A DNA stretch of 64,000 bases from Fulvia fulva. Lineage: Eukaryota; Ascomycota; Dothideomycetes; Mycosphaerellales; Mycosphaerellaceae. Location: NCBI RefSeq assembly GCF_020509005.1, contig NC_063014.1:2790001-2854000 (forward strand), given 5' to 3'. Below the pieces are notes generated by a model that was given only the letters and a program-made list of their open reading frames with translations, had not been told where the DNA came from and did not search any database. Shown here one piece after another: positions 13,141 to 23,975 of this stretch (its first letter is position 1; every line of letters begins with the position of its first letter). The position numbers and the translations under genes were made by a program.

Positions 13141-13250
13141 AGTCCCTATGGCAGTAATATGGATACCGTGCAGGTCCCTGTCGGAGTAAGAAATACATAA
13201 TGGTCCCTGTCGTAGTAATTCTTGACATAATTGTCCCTGTCGGAGTAATT
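13141..13250 (+). repeat. Four ~30-bp iterated motifs upstream of transposase
   Basis: A GTCCCTGTCGGAGTAA-type core recurs four times, at about 13141-13159, 13173-13190, 13202-13220 and 13232-13250, with spacing near 30 bases. The first copy is diverged. Direct subterminal iterations beside a transposase gene commonly act as transposase binding sites; that role is inferred here. I find no inverted copy downstream of the gene. Confidence 0.65.
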
Positions 13251-13275
13251 CACCGATTGGAGAAGCTACTGCAAG

Positions 13276-14508
13276 ATGACTAAACACCTTTCAACACCTC
13301 AAAAGAATCAGATAGTAGGAGCCTATCACTACTGCAGACTTAAGGGCATCAAGTGCTCGCAAAGAGATCTTGTTAAGACCTTCAAACCGCTCTTCGCACC
13401 CACAAGGCATCAGGTGCGCAATGCTCTGGGCACTGCAGGCTCAAGACAGCCATATCACCTTCCAGAACCTCCACCTTCCGGACCAGATCAGCTCTTATCC
13501 AAGGAGGACTTGGACCGGTGTGAACGGCTGCTTGAGAACTACCACTATGAAGGCCATCATGTGTCATGGGGCAATCTGCCCTGGAGAGCTGACATTGATT
13601 CTTGCTCAGCTGAGACACTGCGAAGGAATATGAGGAACAGAGGCTATTCAACCTACATTGCTGAGAGTAAGGAATGGATATTCACCTCACTGGCACGCTC
13701 AAGGGTGCGATGGGCTCTTCGCATGCTTATGACTTATCCAAGACCGGAAGACTGGAGGCATGTGAGATGGAGTGATGAGGTCCACTTTGGATGGGACCCT
13801 GAAGGCAAGGCCTATATCATTCGAAAGCGTGGCAACGCAGGGAGACGCAAGCCTGATTGTATCCAAGTGAGAGAGACCTACGACGACATGGATAAGAATC
13901 AGAAGCGTGTCCATCTATGGGGAGCCATATGGTACAACAACATGTCCCCATTGATTCAATATGAGGTTCCCTCGAACAGCAACGGCAAGATGAATCAAGA
14001 CATCTACTGCAGCCAGATATTGCCCGTTGTGAAGGACTGGGTTGAGGATGTGTATCCAGATACACACTACTACTATCACCCTGGCTCTGACGACCGTATT
14101 CTATTTGCGCTTGAGGAGGATAATGACAGTGGCCATGGGGTTGCTCAGAACAACAACAAGGTGGAGCGAATGAAGCAGTCAATGGGGCTGTCAAGGACTG
14201 AAGGCCCATATCGTTACTTCTTCAACCACGCCAGATCACCAGACTTCGCACCCATTGAGAACGTGTGGAGCCCTCTGAAGCAGTACGTACGACAACGACC
14301 TCACTGGTCTGATGAGATAGTGGCTGAGCTGTGTCAAGAACGATGGCAACAGATAAGGGAGGAGAATATGGACTGGATCAACGCCCTATGCGACTCAGTG
14401 CCAGAGAGATTGGAGAATATCATATTCAGCAGGGGTCAGAAGAACGCAGTAGATACACATTGTGACTATAGACGCAGCATAACGAAGAACAAGGTGGTGT
14501 GGATGTGA
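13276..14508 (+). CDS. Tc1/mariner-superfamily DDE transposase, intact ORF
   Basis: Single-exon, 410-residue protein. It has an N-terminal helix-turn-helix-like region (about residues 1-60, 'LKGIKCSQRDLVKTF') and an RNase H-fold DDE catalytic domain of the type found in Tc1/mariner transposases. The candidate triad is the Asp of 'RWSDEVHFGWD', the Asp of 'LEEDNDSGHG' and the Glu of 'DFAPIENVWSPLK'. By my count 45 residues separate the second Asp from the Glu, longer than the familiar 34 of classical Tc1. Unlike every other transposon here it has normal CA/TG content and no stops, so it has not been hit by RIP. That suggests it is single copy, recent, or retained by the host. Four iterated motifs lie 5', but no matching 3' terminal repeat is visible. 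A domesticated gene is the main alternative. Confidence 0.8.
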   Translation: MTKHLSTPQKNQIVGAYHYCRLKGIKCSQRDLVKTFKPLFAPTRHQVRNALGTAGSRQPYHLPEPPPSGPDQLLSKEDLDRCERLLENYHYEGHHVSWGNLPWRADIDSCSAETLRRNMRNRGYSTYIAESKEWIFTSLARSRVRWALRMLMTYPRPEDWRHVRWSDEVHFGWDPEGKAYIIRKRGNAGRRKPDCIQVRETYDDMDKNQKRVHLWGAIWYNNMSPLIQYEVPSNSNGKMNQDIYCSQILPVVKDWVEDVYPDTHYYYHPGSDDRILFALEEDNDSGHGVAQNNNKVERMKQSMGLSRTEGPYRYFFNHARSPDFAPIENVWSPLKQYVRQRPHWSDEIVAELCQERWQQIREENMDWINALCDSVPERLENIIFSRGQKNAVDTHCDYRRSITKNKVVWM

Positions 14509-15198
14509 ATAGAGAGATAGAACAACACCTTCAGAAATGAACATAATCCCACCCGTCGTTTTGGGCGGTTTGGTCAGTGTGGAGCGTGACTGACTGAAGC
14601 AAGACTGGCGCGGCGTAAAGGGCAAGGCGGAAGCAAGAAGGTTGTGCGCGGTTGTATCGGTTTCTTGATCGGTCCACTCGGATGTCGGAAGAAGGAGGAA
14701 GGTAGAGAGCTGCTGTATTTGATCTTCACTTCGCATTCACTACAGTCTACACCTACAACCGCTGCACCGCGAACCATGTCCACGATGCATCCAGGCAGGC
14801 CCCTGGCTCCCGCATTATCGCCATTAACAATTCAATTCAATTCAACCGACTCTAAAACGCCATCGATTGCGCGTGAAAAGACCATTGTTGACATCTCGCC
14901 AGCCGCCACTCGCTGTTGTCCGCATGCCAGCCACAAGCCCACAGCAACAATGCGCTAGGAGATACATTGCCCTCAGGTACTATCGGCACCCTCTTTGCCG
15001 GCCTCGGGGGTCATCTGATGCTGCCACAGTCATCAAGTCACTGAAGGCATGGCCATAATGTACAGCAGAATGCTCACGTGAATACAGATGCATGCTGGAG
15101 ACGATTATCAACGTCCACGCCGGAGCGACGGCTACACGTATACGCAAATCGCCAGATATCAGAGCACACCAGGGATCTACCTGCTCGCTGGCAGCAAA
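14509..15198. other. Intergenic, no supported gene
   Basis: About 690 bases between the transposase stop and the 3' end of the minus-strand secreted-protein gene. Short overlapping frames on both strands lack conserved features. I searched by eye for an inverted copy of the 5' iterations and found none. Confidence 0.5.
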
Positions 15199-16474
15199 CT
15201 ACCCTCTACGATGGGCATACCGCTCCCCTCTCCTCCCAAAGTTTCTCTTTCGAGGCCCCGTCCTCCTCTCTCCTTGAGGAGTAACTGCATAAGTCTTATA
15301 CGTCCTGCGAGCATCCACGACCTGCTCTTCATCCAAAGTATTCGGAGGTCCCAAGAACCAAAACGTTTCATGTCTTCCCGTCCCCTGATTGACATCTCCG
15401 TCTCGAATCTTACAAGTCAGCGGACAAACACCATCAGATGTCCTCGAGATGCTACAAGTCAAAGGCTTGAAAGTACCATCCGTGATCTGCTCCTGGCCCG
15501 CAGCGCTGATGACGATACTATCACCGTACCCGGTCTCCGTCACGCCTACGGGCTCAGCTGCGACTCTGCCAGCGTAGTTAATGGGGGCGTCGGTCTGGTC
15601 GGCAGAACCGGCGAGGGTGCCGTTGGCGTTGAGTTGCCAAAGAATGTCCGCACTGCTGTCGAAGAAAAGCTCCAAGGCGCCGTCGCCGTTGCGGTCCAGG
15701 TTGGACCTATCCCCTAGGCCGCTCCGTACAATTTTCAAGGTGCCGGACGGCGGTCCAAGCAGCTTGCCTTCGTCGGTTGAGACATAGAAGTCGTCGTAGA
15801 CGTATTCTGTTGTCTCAGCTGGCGCATTGGTCACGGTAGTGGCAGTCTGCTTCCACGTCAGCATATACCATCGAACACTGGATCAGTATCATGCTTACCT
15901 TTACAGTCTTCGTATAAGTATTAACCTTGGTAACCTTGGTTGTCGTCGATGTAACCGTCGCCTGCTTCACAGACAAGCATTTACACGCCGCGGTAACGGA
16001 AGGTCCACCCGCAGGCAAACACGCAGGCTTCTGTGCTTTCGCCGCAGCACGCTTCTCCTCGATCTGCTCCACAAGACGCTTCTGCTGTTGCTGCACAACA
16101 GGTGGCGGATTACAAACACCGACCGTCGAAGTCACGACCTTGGGTGTTCCGTTCGTTTTGGTACAAGTACTCGTAAACTTGGTCGTGGTTGTCGTTGTCT
16201 CCTTGCAAGTCGAGATAGTTTTCGTGACTGTTACTTTTGGGAGGGCTGATGTGCAGTATGCTGTTGCAGAGGCTAGCTGTTACATTCAAACAGATCAGCA
16301 AAAGTTGTCAGTGTCGGAGACGTGCAAGTGCCAACGGACCTGTTTTGACTGCGAACACTCCTTCGTGGCAGAAGAGCACTGCGCATTGTACCCGTACCCT
16401 CGACCAACGAGATCAGCTGGTGCGTAAGGAGCACCAGCACCAGCAAACGATGCAAGAAGCAGTGTCTTGAACAT
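15199..16474 (-). CDS. Predicted secreted Thr/Ser-rich protein (3 exons)
   Basis: My model is exon 1 16474-16340, intron 16339-16277 (63 bp, GT..CAG), exon 2 16276-15899, intron 15898-15850 (49 bp, gtaagc..aag, branch-like gctgac), exon 3 15849-15199. All phases are 0 and the product is 386 residues. The start 'MFKTLLLASFAGAGAPYAP' looks like a signal peptide. Residues about 60-95 are rich in Thr and Lys ('TVTKTISTCKETTTTTTKF'), followed by a Gln/Lys/Ala-rich stretch, a second 'TSTTTKVTKVNTYTKTVK' segment, and a C-terminal domain with four Cys ('PLTCSISRTSDGVCPLTC') and a basic Arg-rich tail. I do not recognise the domain. It may be a cell-wall or effector-like secreted protein. It is the first host gene beside the left repeat block. 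Confidence 0.65.
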
Positions 16475-16905
16475 TATGTCGGACAGTGAGTACTTGCCGA
16501 GCAATGAACCGGTGGGAAGTGTTGACAGCAACGGGTCGGAGCGCAACAGCACGCCATTATATACCACAACCTCCAGATTCCTATAGACTGTGGCTGCCTG
16601 AACATCGCGTGAGCAATCCTCCACAGGAACAAACTTCCTCTCGAAACGACGGCCTCGCCGTGAAAGGCGCGCCCAAACAGTAGGACGGCTTCCACGTGGC
16701 TATTAAGCTTCATCGAGCACGGCCTGGTGGCTTGCGAGTGAATGCTTGGCACAAGGTCTCGACCTATGCGCCACAGCTGCTTCGAGACTATGAACAACTC
16801 AACAATAGAGAGCTACGAGATATACAACAACAAGTCATCATGCCGACGAGGTATAGCCCACAAGCATGTTTCCGAAACGCCATTTCCCAAGTCCTACACT
16901 GCCCA
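16475..16905. other. Intergenic between two minus-strand genes
   Basis: About 430 bases separating the SMC2 stop from the start of the secreted-protein gene. It should hold the 5' leader and promoter of the latter. I see no other gene here. Confidence 0.5.
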
Positions 16906-19900
16906 TCACTTCATGTCCGCGGGCGTGAGAGCTTGGACCACTGAAGTGCCGTCCATGAATCGTGTCCGGAAGATGCGATTCGCGTTCCCAAACATGCCGT
17001 CTTTCAGACTGACGACGATGAACTGACTGCCTCGGAATCTCGTCCGGATGAGGCGACCGATGTTCTGGGTATGTGACAGATCGAGAGCAGCGTCGACTTC
17101 GTCCAGGATGTACATCGGTGCCGGCGAGTACTGCAGCAGGGATAAGATGAGTGAGAGGGCGATCAGAGATCTGTCAAAAGTTTTAGTCGTTCGTCGTCAT
17201 TTGAGCAAAGTCTCGCAGCAACATACCTTTGACCACCAGACAGCTCCGTGAGAGACTGCTTCCAGACCTTGCCCAGACATACCTTCACCTCCAAACCATC
17301 ACTGATCTCCTTGCCTTCAGGTGGATCGAGTTTCGCCGTGTTACCAGGCAGCAGATCGTTGAAAATCAGACCAAAGTCCTCGTTGACCTTGGACCAAGTC
17401 TTGTAAAGTGCCTCCTTCTTGTACTCGTCAAGTGTGGCAATCGTCTCCTCAATCTTCTTCTTGTCCTTGATGACCGTCCTCATCATCTGCTTCAAAGCCG
17501 TTTCCTTCTTCTCGACACTATCGATCGTCGCCATGACAGCCGGGTTGATTTTCTTCTTCATCCCCTGAAAGCGCTCGGTAACGTTCTTGAGATTCGACTT
17601 GCTCTGAGCGATATCCTGGCCGTGGAAGTCGTATGGAGTTCCAGCCTTACCAAAAGAGTTCTGTTCTTCGTGAATCCAGTCGTGCTCCTTCTCCAGCATG
17701 GTCACAGCTTGCTGCGCTCCCTGCTGCGCCTTGACGAAATTGTCGATGGCATGGCCGAGCTTCTGTGACTCTAACTTTTCGTCCGAGATCTGCTGCGCTT
17801 TCCGTTTCGAGGCATGCTCGAGGTCTGCGATTTCGTCATCAAAGCTGCTCAGCTTCTTGCGCTCGTCGTTGAGAGCAGCCTCGGCTTCTTCGTGTTGTCT
17901 AGTCACTTGTCGGCCTTCTTTCTGGATAGCCTGCAGCTCCTCTTCGTGGCCTTTGAGTGTAGTCTCGGCATCATGCTGCTCTTCTTGCGCCGCAGACAAG
18001 TCGCTGCCAGTCTGTTCAGCATCGATGTTTGCATCACGTACTTCCTGCTGCAGCGGCTTGATCGAGCCCTGTGCCTTAGCTAGTGCCTTCTTCAACTTGT
18101 CAAGGTCGCCTTGCAGCTGCTCAAGCTTGGCGCCCTTGTTTGAGGAGAAATCTTTCATGTCTTTCTCGATGCGCTTTGCATCTTGCTCAGCTTCAGACTG
18201 TCGCTTCTTGGCTGTCTGAATGTTTTCCTTCAAGGCAGCGATCGTCTCCTTCATCTCCTGGACAGAGGCGATGATACTACTCGATGAATTGCTAGCGATC
18301 TGTGATTCGGCCAGCTGGATCTCGTGGGTCTTGAGATCTAAATCTTGCTTGAGTTGTCTACCGCTCTTGAGCTTTTGCGCATCTTTCGAGATGGCATTCT
18401 CCAGCGCAGTAAGTTTCGATTCTTCCTGCTCGAGCTCAGAAGTGATAGCGTTGAGCTTTTGCAACTTCAACAAGACGCCACTGCCTGATGCTGCCGAACC
18501 TCCAGAGAGGGTACCGCTTGGGTCGTAGACGTCGCCTTCGACAGTCACACTCTTGAGCCTGACCGACGGGTCGAATGTGACCTTCTTGGCAGTTGCAGGA
18601 TCAGCGCACACCAGCGTGTTGCCAAAGACATACTCCATGGCTTTTTCGACTTCATGTGCATAGCCAATGAGGTTGATGGCCAAGTGTACCTTGCCAGGAG
18701 CCAGCTTCTGTGCATTGTTGACACGATCCGATGGAGCTCGATGCGCATCGACTTTGTCCAGAGGTACAATAGTCACACGTCGTCGTAGTTTGCCGTTGTC
18801 AATAAGTGCTGAAGAAGTCTTTGCACTGTCAACAACCACGTTATAGAGACGCCCTCCTGCGCAGATCTCCAAAGCTACGCTCGCTTCTGTTGAGTCGGCT
18901 GGCAAGTTGAAAAGCTGAGCCACGAGACCCTTGACACGCCTTCTGTCGAAGTTGGGCTCTGGATCCGAGTAAGAGAAGTCCAATCCTTGGACTTGTCTCC
19001 GAAAATTGTCTGCTTCACCTTGCAGATGCCGTATTCGCTTCTCCAACTGCGTCTTCTGTGCTTGTTGCTCCTCTTCTCTACCTGGCTCGAACCCGAGCTT
19101 CTCGAGCTCTTTCTGATGCTTGGCAGCTTGCGTCCGGAGCGATTCGAGGTCTTTGAGCAGCCCGGCATTCTCCTTCTCTGCCTTCTTTGCGCGAGGTTCG
19201 TCCTCCTTGATTCGTGCCTCCAGATGCGTGATCTTCAGCTTGGCTTGCTCAATTTCTGTGCCGGCTTTGCTGGAATTGTCGCGCGCCGCGGTAAGCTGTC
19301 CAGCATATCCACCGTCTGAACCCGCATTGGAAGAGATACCTGTCTGGAGTGTTTGGAGTAACTCCTCCTTCTGGTCGACCTCATCCTTCTGCTCCTCGAT
19401 CTGTTTGTTCGAGGTCTCAAATTGTTCCCGCAGTTGTTGATGCGCCTCAGTCTTCTGCTTGATCTGCTTCTCGAGATCTTTCACAGACGCTTGTGCTTTC
19501 TGCAACCGCTCCTGCTCTTCCGCGATTGAGCCTTGCTTCAGCTCGACCACAGTCTTCAGTCGCTCAAGCTCCTTCGAGTACTCCTTTACGGCCTCTTCCA
19601 GCTTCGCAAATTTGCCGCCCTTTCGAAGTTCTTTGTCTCGTGCTGCGCGCACCTTCTCCATGTCCTCTTCAAGCACACCAATTTCTCGCCGCAGCTTTTC
19701 AGCATTCTCTTCGAGGTGTGTGACGCGCTGCTTCTTCTCGACCAGGTCCTGCGCGCTTTGCTGTACTTTCTGCTTCGACCTGGTATAATCGTACGCCACG
19801 ACCAGCTTTGTCAGCCGTTCGAGATCGCTTTGTGTACTCTGAAATTCCAAGAATGCTCGCTTCTCATTTCGCAGCTTGTCAAGCTTTGGTTCAATCTCCT

Positions 19901-20504
19901 CTTTCAAGAGTCCTTCGAGCTCTTCCACTTTGGCCTGCTTCTTGTTCATGGTCTTGAGCGCCTTCTCGCGCCTGTCCTCGAACATACGCGTACCGGCCGC
20001 CTCCTCGACCATGCCCAGAATTTCCGTGCTCTTCATGTTGAGGACCTTGGTGATTTTCCCCTGCATGATCAGGAAGTTGGGGTTGTTTATGTTCAGCTGT
20101 ACACTCTGGAAGAGATTCTGCACAGTCTGCTGCTGGGCTCGGTGTCCATTGATGAGGTATTTGCTCGTGCCTCCGAGCACGATCTGCCTCGTGACGCTGA
20201 TGCTGCCATAATCCTCAAACCCGATGGGTGATTTCGCCTTGTCGCTGTTGTCGAAGACCAGCGTGACGGATGCTTTCGTGATACCAGCCTGGCCACGTTT
20301 GTAGATGAGGTCACTGGCGCCGCCGCTTGCGCGAAGCAGTTCGAATTTGCCGATGCCTAGGCAGAAACAGATGGCATCTAGGATATTCGACTTGCCCGAT
20401 CCGTTCAGGCCAGTAATGGCATTGAAAGTGTGGTCCCAGCCCGAGATGACCGTACGGACCGCGTAGGACTTGAAGCCATCGATGATGAGCTCCGTGATGC
20501 GCAT
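16906..20504 (-). CDS. SMC2: Condensin subunit SMC2 (2 exons)
   Basis: Condensin core ATPase for mitotic chromosome compaction; it partners SMC4 in the nucleus. Exon 1 is 20504-17227, the intron is 17226-17171 (56 bp, gtatgt..acag) and exon 2 is 17170-16906, giving 1180 residues, the usual length. The N-terminus '[15 protein letters not shown]' and Walker A 'GLNGSGKS' (32-39) are intact. A long coiled coil follows, then a hinge near residues 510-680 ('VKGLVAQLF', '[12 protein letters not shown]'), the second coiled coil, the ABC signature 'LSGGQRSL' (about 1088-1095) split by the intron, Walker B '[12 protein letters not shown]' from about 1112, and the D-loop/H-loop region. The intron interrupts the Arg codon of the signature and splices exactly to restore it. 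The gene is divergent from ARG2/NAGS and shows no RIP damage. Confidence 0.97.
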
Positions 20505-21547
20505 CTTAGCTTAATGTTGGACGCGCTGGCTGCGCAATGGCTAGGCAAAGTGATTGCTATCAGGCACGTTGGTGATGTCCGCGGCTGCGCCAGTTGTGCA
20601 TTGATCGATGGTGAGTGTTGTGCTGCTGGTCGCATTCAGACGCATGCGATCATTCGGTCGGTCTTTGAGTGCCAAACTGGTCCTATCGTGGTCGCATAGA
20701 TGTTGTCTCGTCTTGCCGCGCGTTGTTTCGGGTCGAGTTGTTGCTAGTCGTGGTCAGCGACCTGGTGGTGCACGCAGCAAGTGAATGTTTTGACGCAGTA
20801 AACAGTGGGCGACACGATTGGCGCGGAGATATCTGTCATTTGCAGAAGCCAGTTCTGTCTACGGAGCATACCACCTTTGCGAAGGGACTCGTGCCAAGCT
20901 CGCCCAGATCCCGCAGTTATGGTCTGCTCCATATCGCTTGGTATGCTCTCCAAAGGCATTATCCTGCCTTTATCTAAGGTGATCTTCAAGATTGGAACAC
21001 GAACAAGCCGCGTGCCACGCAGGCGAGATGAGCCATTTTCCCTGACTTTATAAGCGCATCTCCGCTGAATTATTAGACGGCAGAGCTGCTCACATGCATG
21101 CTAGAAGAGTATATATCACCGCGCCATGCCCTCCCATAGACACCTTCTGAGCCACGGGCGTGTTCAAGACGACCCATCCTACTCGGTGCAAAGCCCGGGC
21201 GTGGGCAACACAGATGAGACGGATCAGATAAAGACATCTAACCGCCCGTCCCGAGTCCCGACGCTGTGCACGCGGGACATGCATGCATGCGATACATCAA
21301 ACTTCTTAACAAGACTCGTCAGCCCACGACTTCCCGCTCCTAACAACACAATCGTTACGACTCGCACGAACATGTGCCTGGCGGAAACGTAACAGCCAAG
21401 CTCGTCAAGCGAACAACCGGTGGAAACCCCGCTAGGCCCACGAAGTGCTTTTCTTCACATCGCCTGAGTTCGGACGAGTTCGTGACATGCGCGCAGTACG
21501 TTCCTTCTCGAAAGACAAGCTCCTCTGCTAAATTCACCCCCAGGAGC
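20505..21547. promoter_or_regulatory. Divergent intergenic region SMC2 / ARG2
   Basis: About 1 kb between the start codons of two head-to-head genes, so it should carry both promoters and leaders. A short upstream frame ends at 21392 (its last Met begins at 21372, six codons) ahead of the assigned ARG2 start. The open frame of ARG2 also extends upstream of 21548 without an ATG. Confidence 0.5.
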
Positions 21548-23503
21548 ATGATTATCTCCACTTGTGCGCCTGGAAGGGCAGCCGGGACCCTTAAGATTGG
21601 CCTCAAGCAGTACTCGAAACAATACTACACCACGGGTCCGATACCGGCGACGAATGGCAAACATGCAGCCCAGAGGATAGAAGACCCGGAAACCCAACGA
21701 GAACTCTTCGTCAATGTTCTGAATGCAAACGCCACTCGACGAGATGCCAAGCAATATCTTGCACGCTTCAAATCTCCAAAGAAGGAGACACCAGATGTCG
21801 GCACGAAGCTCACCGCCATTCAGGAAGAACAAAATGCTCGACATCAACGAGATCAGAGTCGAGTGGAACGTCTCGGAGTGAACTTGGGAGGAATGTATGC
21901 TCCTGCGCGAGCTATTGCAAGCACTGCTCAGTTCGCACAGCATGATGATGTGCAACCCCAGACAACGCCTCGCCAGGAATTACATGTGGCGTTGACGTGC
22001 CTCAGATCACCGGAGAGGGTCGATGACGAGACGCTCGACGGCCTGGCGAGAACTCTTGCTCAACTTGTGCGACTTGACATGAAGATTGTACTTGTGCTCG
22101 ACGGCAATGAGAATGGTGTCAGCCAACCTGCTGATCGTAGAGCCCATCGAAAACATCTTGCAGAGCAGGCTGATCGACTCTGCGACTTCATTGACAGGCA
22201 CAACCCCGAGGGTGCCCGAGCGGTCATGAATGCGCTTGAGCTGGCTGACGATGGCGAAGACATCAGTGTCACCATGCCTAACCTCCTGCTGGACCCACTG
22301 AGTCGAGGCATGATACCAGTCATACCGTCGCTCGCATACACAGTATCTGGCCAATTGGTACCAGTGCCTGTCTCAGATATCATGACTGGACTCACGAAGC
22401 ACCTTACTGGGCGTGACAAGCTCTCAGTGCCTCCTCGAAGCCGGCAACCACCTGCGTCCGTGGACAGGGTGATCCTTCTTGACGCCATCGGCGGCATACC
22501 TAGCAAGGATCGCGGGGATGGAGCACATGTCTTCGTCAATCTGCAACAGGAGTTCCCGATGATCGAGCAAGAGCTGGCGGAATATGCTGCGGAAGTCGCC
22601 GGAGGCAGTGAGTCCTTTGGCCGACATACCATTTACGAGCAGCACCTCAAGAATATGAAGCTCACCAGAGACTGTCTTGAGCTGTTACCGTCATCTGCAT
22701 CTGCAGTGATTGTGTCGCCTCAGGAGGCCGCCAGCTCTTCCACCAGATCGACTGTGCCCACTGCAGGAATTGGAACCAGAAGGCAGAAGAATCCTCTGAT
22801 CCACAACCTGCTCACCAATAAGCCGCAGGTCTCTTCATCTTTACCAGCCGCTCGCTTCCACGTTGATGAAAGCGAATATACTTCGCAACATAACGCGACT
22901 ACCGTCCTGCGACGAGGGATGCCACTTGTCATCATTCCTGCAGCACCACGGGCCATTGGTTGGCACATACCCAAGGACGGTGTCTCAGATCTGAACTTGG
23001 AAGACGACCCACGGATAGACCCCCGGCGACTGGTCTATCTCATTGAAGACAGCTTTCGGCGTAAGCTCAATGTCCAGCACTACCTGAATCGCGTTCGAGG
23101 TCGTGTTGCTGGCTTGATTGTGGCTGGTGAATATGAAGGTGGTGCAATTTTGACCTGGGAGATGCCGCCAGGAACCAACGATCCAAGCCGCATGGTACCC
23201 TATCTCGACAAGTTCGCTGTTCTGCAAACATCACAAGGCTCGAGTGGCGTTGCTGATGTCGTCTTTCAGGCAATGGTACGAACATGCTTCCCCAATGGCG
23301 TCTGCTGGCGAAGCAGGAAAGACAACCCAGTCAACAAGTGGTACTTTGAACGGGCGGCTGGCTCATGGCAAATTCCTAATAGCAATTGGACCATGTTCTG
23401 GACTGGCGAAGGCGTGGTGGAGAACGATCAGAAGTGGAATGACTACGTAGGGGTCTGCAGAGACATTGGTCCTAGCTGGGCCGATGGGAAGACGCCGGAT
23501 TGA
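21548..23503 (+). CDS. ARG2: Mitochondrial N-acetylglutamate synthase (amino-acid acetyltransferase)
   Basis: Catalyses acetyl-CoA + L-glutamate to N-acetylglutamate, the first step of arginine biosynthesis, in the mitochondrial matrix. The open frame begins further upstream (21374) only with non-ATG codons, so I take the first in-frame ATG at 21548, giving 651 residues. The N-terminus 'MIISTCAPGRAAGTLK' is basic and lacks acidic residues, as in a mitochondrial presequence. An amino-acid-kinase-like middle region ('KIVLVLDGNENG', 'GMIPVIPSLAYT', 'VDRVILLDAIGGIPS') is followed by a C-terminal NAT/GNAT domain from about residue 460: 'VYLIEDSFRRKL', 'YLDKFAVLQTSQGSSGVADVVFQ', 'GVCWRSR..NPVNKWYFERA'. 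These are typical of fungal NAGS. It is single-exon as read. An upstream exon with another start cannot be excluded. Confidence 0.9.
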   Translation: MIISTCAPGRAAGTLKIGLKQYSKQYYTTGPIPATNGKHAAQRIEDPETQRELFVNVLNANATRRDAKQYLARFKSPKKETPDVGTKLTAIQEEQNARHQRDQSRVERLGVNLGGMYAPARAIASTAQFAQHDDVQPQTTPRQELHVALTCLRSPERVDDETLDGLARTLAQLVRLDMKIVLVLDGNENGVSQPADRRAHRKHLAEQADRLCDFIDRHNPEGARAVMNALELADDGEDISVTMPNLLLDPLSRGMIPVIPSLAYTVSGQLVPVPVSDIMTGLTKHLTGRDKLSVPPRSRQPPASVDRVILLDAIGGIPSKDRGDGAHVFVNLQQEFPMIEQELAEYAAEVAGGSESFGRHTIYEQHLKNMKLTRDCLELLPSSASAVIVSPQEAASSSTRSTVPTAGIGTRRQKNPLIHNLLTNKPQVSSSLPAARFHVDESEYTSQHNATTVLRRGMPLVIIPAAPRAIGWHIPKDGVSDLNLEDDPRIDPRRLVYLIEDSFRRKLNVQHYLNRVRGRVAGLIVAGEYEGGAILTWEMPPGTNDPSRMVPYLDKFAVLQTSQGSSGVADVVFQAMVRTCFPNGVCWRSRKDNPVNKWYFERAAGSWQIPNSNWTMFWTGEGVVENDQKWNDYVGVCRDIGPSWADGKTPD

Positions 23504-23975
23504 GGGAAGATTCATTACATATATCTACATCGTTTACTTGCAGGGCTGACAGGCACTGCGTTATGTCCGAATTCTGGCGGCGGCCGACAACTTCACCAAG
23601 CTTCTCGAAGGATGCGCTAAGATCCGATACAGTCAGAACTGCGGCCGCTTGTCCTACAACGCAAGGGCTCGACCGAACATCATGCAAGAGACGTCCAGTG
23701 ACATGGCCATAGATGACTATCGCCGCTGTTTTTCAGCGAGCTTAGTCAACGAGGCACCCAGTACAGCTGGCCTTGATTTGAATAGATCTACCAGTACTGT
23801 ATTCGACAAGAGCGACGGCTCAAACTCTCTTGCCGTTCTACAGCCCCATCTTACCTCTCATCTACAACATCGGTTTACTAACTCCTTCCTCACTAGGAGG
23901 TACCTCAAATCCTCAACCCAAGCTCAATTCCATCATAACCATCAAGACGAGACACAAAGACGCCGCTTCTACAAA
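23504..23975. other. Intergenic/5' leader of the SDR gene
   Basis: About 470 bases. The SDR frame is open upstream of 23976 to about 23649, with an ATG at 23682. The sequence reads like a leader and has no conserved SDR features, so I do not include it in the protein. Confidence 0.45.

Noticed and set aside
17229..20231. Many plus-strand frames over SMC2 (up to 232 codons)
   Set aside because: All are antisense to the intact SMC2 coding sequence and reflect its coiled-coil codon bias.
21126..21392. 88-codon plus-strand frame upstream of the N-acetylglutamate synthase, considered as an arginine attenuator peptide
   Set aside because: The known attenuator peptide belongs to the carbamoyl-phosphate synthetase small-subunit gene and is about 24 codons long; this frame does not resemble it.
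22060..22632. 190-codon minus-strand frame
   Set aside because: Antisense to the N-acetylglutamate synthase gene; no family features.
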